Shown: positions 60,855-64,000 of the stretch, one piece after another
Layout of the letters: every line of letters begins with the position of its first letter
Numbering within the stretch: position 1 is the first letter of the stretch
Origin: Amycolatopsis sp. CA-126428
GTDB lineage: Bacteria > Actinomycetota > Actinomycetes > Mycobacteriales > Pseudonocardiaceae
Direction of reading: 5' to 3'
Length of the DNA: 64,000 bases
Assembly (NCBI RefSeq): GCF_002904335.1
Contig: NZ_PPHF01000128.1
Coordinates: forward strand, 1 to 64,000
Program-made: the position numbers and the translations under genes
The notes under the pieces: generated by a model
What the model saw: only the letters and a program-made list of their open reading frames with translations
The model's database searches: none
What the model was told of the DNA's origin: nothing

Positions 60855-61940
60855 GTGACCATCGAATTCCGCGACGTGACCAAGCAGTATCCGGATGGGA
60901 CGGTCGCCGTCGACAAGCTCAACCTCACGGTCGAAGACGGCACGATCACCGTGTTCGTCGGCCCGTCGGGCTGCGGCAAGACGACGTCGCTGCGGATGAT
61001 CAACCGGATGGTGGAGCCGACCGGCGGCCAGGTGCTGCTGGACGGCAAGGACGTCGCCGAGGGCGACCCGGCGCTGCTGCGCCGCGGCATCGGGTACGTC
61101 ATCCAGCACGCTGGCCTCTTTCCACATCGGACGGTGCTGGACAACATCGCCACCGTGCCCCTGCTTTCCGGCTGGGACAAGGCGAAGGCGCGCAAGCGGG
61201 CCGCCGAGCTGCTGGAGATCATCGGCCTTCCGGTCGAGCTCGGCAAGCGCTACCCGGCCCAGCTCTCGGGCGGTCAGCAGCAGCGCGTCGGCGTCGCCCG
61301 CGCGCTCGCCGCGGACTCGCCGGTGCTGCTGATGGACGAGCCGTTCTCCGCGGTCGACCCGATCGTGCGCGAGGACCTGCAGAACGAGCTGCTGCGGCTG
61401 CAGTCGCAGCTGGGCAAGACGATCGTGTTCGTCACGCACGACATCGACGAGGCGGTCCGGCTCGGGGACAAGGTGGCGGTGATGCGGGTCGGCGGCAAGC
61501 TCGCCCAGTACGGCACGCCCGCCGACGTCCTGCGGCACCCGGTGGACGACTTCGTCGCGTCGTTCGTCGGCCGGGACCGCGGCTACCGCGGCCTGTCGTT
61601 CCTCTCCGCCGAAGGCGTCGAGGTCAAGGAGCTGGAGCTGGTCGAAATCGGCGCCGCCGTTCCCGCGAGCGACGGCTGGCGGCTCGCGGTCAACACCGAG
61701 AAGCAGCCTCGCGGCTGGCTGCCCCCGGACTCCACTGTGGACGGTCCGCTCACCGAGGACGCCCTCGTGGCCGGGGGATCGCTGTGGGTGCGGGGCACGC
61801 CGATCCGCGGCGCGCTCGACGCGGCGCTGTCGTCGCCCGCCAGCCTCGGCGTGGTCGTGGACGACGATCACCGGGTGCTCGGCGGCGTCGTCGCGAGGCA
61901 AGTGCTGGACGTGATCGAGGCGACCCCGCAGGCGTCATGA
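60855..61940 (+). CDS. Glycine betaine/choline ABC transporter ATP-binding protein (OpuCA-like)
   Basis: The 361-residue ATPase energises osmoprotectant import. Walker A GPSGCGKTTSLR at about 36-47, signature LSGGQQQRVG at about 136, Walker B VLLMDEPFSAVD at about 156-167, and THDIDEA follow in order. A C-terminal extension (about 240-361) with CBS-like halves senses ionic strength or nucleotide in homologues. GTG 60855 follows GGGGAG. It opens a four-gene operon with four-base overlaps. Confidence 0.93.
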   Translation: MTIEFRDVTKQYPDGTVAVDKLNLTVEDGTITVFVGPSGCGKTTSLRMINRMVEPTGGQVLLDGKDVAEGDPALLRRGIGYVIQHAGLFPHRTVLDNIATVPLLSGWDKAKARKRAAELLEIIGLPVELGKRYPAQLSGGQQQRVGVARALAADSPVLLMDEPFSAVDPIVREDLQNELLRLQSQLGKTIVFVTHDIDEAVRLGDKVAVMRVGGKLAQYGTPADVLRHPVDDFVASFVGRDRGYRGLSFLSAEGVEVKELELVEIGAAVPASDGWRLAVNTEKQPRGWLPPDSTVDGPLTEDALVAGGSLWVRGTPIRGALDAALSSPASLGVVVDDDHRVLGGVVARQVLDVIEATPQAS

Positions 61941-62605
61941 GCTTCTTCGGCGAGCTCGGGCGCTACCTGAGCAGCGCGAACAACCGCGTCCAGATCCTCG
62001 GCGACCTGGGCGACCACGTGTACCTGGCGCTGCTCCCGCTGGTCATCGGGATCGTCCTGGCGATCGCGGCGGGCTGGCTCGGCCACCGCTGGCGGCCCGC
62101 ACGCCAGGTGCTGATGGTGGTGGCGAACCTGCTCTACACGATCCCGTCGCTCGCGCTGTTCGTCGTCATCCCCGGCCTGATCGGGTCGAAGATCCTGGAC
62201 AGCGTCAACGTCGTCGTCGCGCTGACGATCTACACCACGGCGCTGCTGGTCCGCCCGGTGCTCGACGCCCTCGACGCCGTGCCGGCGCCGGTGGTCGCCG
62301 CCGCGACCGCCGTCGGGTACAAGCCGGTGCGCCGCTTCTTCGCCGTCGAGCTGCCGTTGTCCGTGCCGGTGCTGGCGGCCGGCGTGCGGGTCGCGTCGGT
62401 CAGCAACATCAGCCTGGTCAGCGTCGGCGCGCTGATCGGCACCGGCGGCCTCGGCGTGCTGTTCACCGACGGCTTCCAGCGCGAATACTTCTCGCCGATC
62501 GTGGTCGGCATCGTGCTGACCCTCCTGCTGGCGCTGATCGTCGACCTGGTGCTGGTGGGCTCGCGAAACCTGCTGACGCCGTGGACCCGGGTGGAGGCGC
62601 CGTGA
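61937..62605 (+). CDS. Glycine betaine/choline ABC permease (OpuCB-like)
   Basis: The 222-residue permease has about six membrane helices and the EAA-type loop ATAVGYKPVRRFFAVELPLS at about 123-142. The ATG overlaps the ATPase stop codon (ATGA), and the next permease starts within its stop codon. It is one of two permeases of the osmoprotectant importer. Confidence 0.92.
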   Translation: MSFFGELGRYLSSANNRVQILGDLGDHVYLALLPLVIGIVLAIAAGWLGHRWRPARQVLMVVANLLYTIPSLALFVVIPGLIGSKILDSVNVVVALTIYTTALLVRPVLDALDAVPAPVVAAATAVGYKPVRRFFAVELPLSVPVLAAGVRVASVSNISLVSVGALIGTGGLGVLFTDGFQREYFSPIVVGIVLTLLLALIVDLVLVGSRNLLTPWTRVEAP

Positions 62606-63285
62606 TCACCGATCTCGTCCGCTGGTTCGGCGACCCGGCGCACTGGTCCGGGCCCGACGGCATCCCGCAGCGGCTGCTGGAACACCTCGGCTACACCGCG
62701 TTGTCGCTGGTGATCGCCCTGGTCATCGCGGTGCCGCTGGGCCTGTTCGTCGGCCACACCGGCCGCGGCGGCGTCGCGCTGGTGAGCGCCGGCAACGCCA
62801 TCCGCGCGCTGCCGACGCTCGGGCTCGTCACGTTCCTGTTCCTGCTCTTCACCGAGAGCGTCACCTCGACGATCATCGGGCTCGTCGTGCTGGCCGTCCC
62901 GCCGATCCTGGCCGGGACGTACGCCGGGCTGCAGGCGACCGACCACGGCGTGGTCGACGCCGCCGAGGGGGTCGGGATGACCGGCTGGCAGCGGCTGTGG
63001 CAGGTCGAGGTGCCGATCTCCCTGCCGCTCGTGCTCGGCGGCATCCGCAACGCCGTGCTCCAGCTCGTCGCGACCGCCGCGGTGGCCGCGTACGTCGGAC
63101 TCGGTGGCCTGGGCCGGTTCCTGCTCGACGGACTGGCCATTTTGGACTATTCCGAGGTCATCGCGGGCGCGCTGCTGACGACGTTGCTGGCCATCGTCCT
63201 GGACCTGCTCTTCGCGGTGCTGAACCGGGCCCTGGTGCCCCGGGGCGTCCGGCTCGCGGCGGCTGTGAAGAAGGTGGCGGCGTGA
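62602..63285 (+). CDS. Glycine betaine/choline ABC permease (OpuCD-like)
   Basis: The 227-residue permease has about six membrane helices and an EAA loop DAAEGVGMTGWQRLWQVEVP at about 117-136. GTG 62602 overlaps the previous stop codon (GTGA). Paired with the gene before it, it forms the membrane channel of the importer. The binding protein follows, again overlapping. Confidence 0.92.
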   Translation: MITDLVRWFGDPAHWSGPDGIPQRLLEHLGYTALSLVIALVIAVPLGLFVGHTGRGGVALVSAGNAIRALPTLGLVTFLFLLFTESVTSTIIGLVVLAVPPILAGTYAGLQATDHGVVDAAEGVGMTGWQRLWQVEVPISLPLVLGGIRNAVLQLVATAAVAAYVGLGGLGRFLLDGLAILDYSEVIAGALLTTLLAIVLDLLFAVLNRALVPRGVRLAAAVKKVAA

Positions 63286-64000
63286 AGCGGCTGGTCGTGC
63301 TGGTGGTCCTGGTGGTGGTGGCGGCCGGCTGTGGCAACCCGCTGGCGGGCGGCGGTGAAGGTGGCGCTTCGGGGGACATCATCATCGGGGCGTCCGACGT
63401 CGGCGAAAGCCTGCTGCTGGCCCAGATCTACGCCGGGGCGCTGCGGGACGCGGGCGCGACGAACGTGACCGTGCGGCCGCCGGTCGGCAGCCGCGAGGTC
63501 GTCGTCAAGGCGCTGCAGGACAAGTCGCTGTCGGTCGTGCCGGACTACAGCGGCAACCTGTTGCGCTACTTCGACAAGAACACCACCGCGACGACGTCCC
63601 AGGACGTCTACGCGCAGTTGCGGCAGAAGATCCCGCCCGGCTTCGAGGTGCTGGACCAGGCACCGGCGGAGGACAAGGACCTGTTGGTCGTCGGCCCGCA
63701 GCTGGCGTCTTCCGGGGTGAAGACGTTCTCGGACCTGGGGCGGCGCTGCCGCGAGCTGGTGTTCGGCGGGCCCGGCCAGTGGAGCAGCCGCTGGAAGGAC
63801 AAGATCAAGTCGCTGTACGGCTGCGAGTTCAAGGAAATCCGCACCACGGACACGGGCGGCCCGGTGACGGTGGCGGCCCTGAAGTCCGGCGACGTGCAGG
63901 TGGCGGACCTGTTCAGCACGTCCTCGACGATCGCGGCGAACGGGTTCGTGCCCCTGGTCGACGACAAGAACATGTTCCCGGCGCAGAACATCGTGCCGCT
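63282..64000 (+). CDS. Glycine betaine/choline-binding lipoprotein (OpuCC-like), cut by the window end
   Basis: The first 239 residues are visible. A signal peptide ends with lipobox VVAAGC (Cys about residue 17), followed by a substrate-binding domain: GASDVGESLLLAQIYAGAL, VKALQDKSLSVVPDYSGNLL (the PDYSG aromatic turn that contacts quaternary ammonium) and VADLFSTSSTI. GTG 63282 overlaps the permease stop codon. The gene continues beyond the window. The substrate is likely glycine betaine, choline or carnitine. Confidence 0.92.
   Translation, partial: MKRLVVLVVLVVVAAGCGNPLAGGGEGGASGDIIIGASDVGESLLLAQIYAGALRDAGATNVTVRPPVGSREVVVKALQDKSLSVVPDYSGNLLRYFDKNTTATTSQDVYAQLRQKIPPGFEVLDQAPAEDKDLLVVGPQLASSGVKTFSDLGRRCRELVFGGPGQWSSRWKDKIKSLYGCEFKEIRTTDTGGPVTVAALKSGDVQVADLFSTSSTIAANGFVPLVDDKNMFPAQNIVP

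Overview
The window is high-GC, gene-dense actinobacterial chromosome. It carries MtrAB-LpqB, SigR/RsrA, WhiB1, a PdtaS-type kinase, LppX-type lipoproteins, bL37, a SARP/AfsR regulator, a P450 and GTG/TTG starts. From memory, gene order follows the Mycobacterium tuberculosis Rv3259-to-Rv3214 block in the opposite orientation. The extra genes and repeats point to a Pseudonocardiaceae genome, most likely Amycolatopsis. That placement is inferred; no 16S gene is present.

Layout. 0.2-5.3 kb: mannose/GDP-mannose precursor genes (degenerate metallopeptidase, DUF3499, manB, Trm112-like, SIS/TobH, manA). 5.3-14.9 kb: repeat array, AfsR-like regulator, cation efflux, APC permease, LANTG surface protein, large membrane protein. 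15.0-18.5 kb: ahcY, vapBC beside a 5'-truncated VOC gene, a YjdF-family gene with a riboswitch-like leader, second repeat array. 18.5-21.8 kb: HTH regulator, secreted papain-like protease with membrane partner, tmk. 21.8-26.9 kb: sarcosine and dimethylglycine oxidases, remnants of a deleted divergent gene pair, IclR regulator, Rieske protein. 27-36.8 kb: mtrA-mtrB-lpqB, comF, hpf, secA. 36.9-43.1 kb: P450, Rv3235-like, HAD, TrmH/RlmB, WS/DGAT, DUF6912-like, a frameshifted epimerase. 43.2-49.5 kb: two LppX-like lipoproteins, rsgA, SRAP/YedK, hydrolase, ybaK, sigR-rsrA, bL37. 49.5-60.8 kb: pdtaS, whiB1, lipid kinase, GNAT, phosphatase, hotdog protein, marR-SRPBCC, rmlC, malic enzyme, BpsA-like DUF43 protein. 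60.8 kb to the end: an OpuC-type betaine/choline importer, its binding protein cut by the window edge.

Themes. The betaine importer and the dimethylglycine/sarcosine oxidases would feed one N-methyl-glycine pathway. sigR-rsrA, the SigR-type promoter and bL37 form a stress/translation neighbourhood. mtrAB-lpqB, secA, hpf and whiB1 are housekeeping envelope and growth genes. Most of the unusual signal is non-coding: three arrays of a 21-nt degenerate repeat (two arranged as giant inverted repeats), two roughly 90-bp inverted-repeat elements, paired DnaA-box-bearing intergenic repeats, in-frame repeat-like insertions in comF and the lipid kinase gene, a riboswitch-like leader at the YjdF gene, and a near-leaderless second start for SigR.
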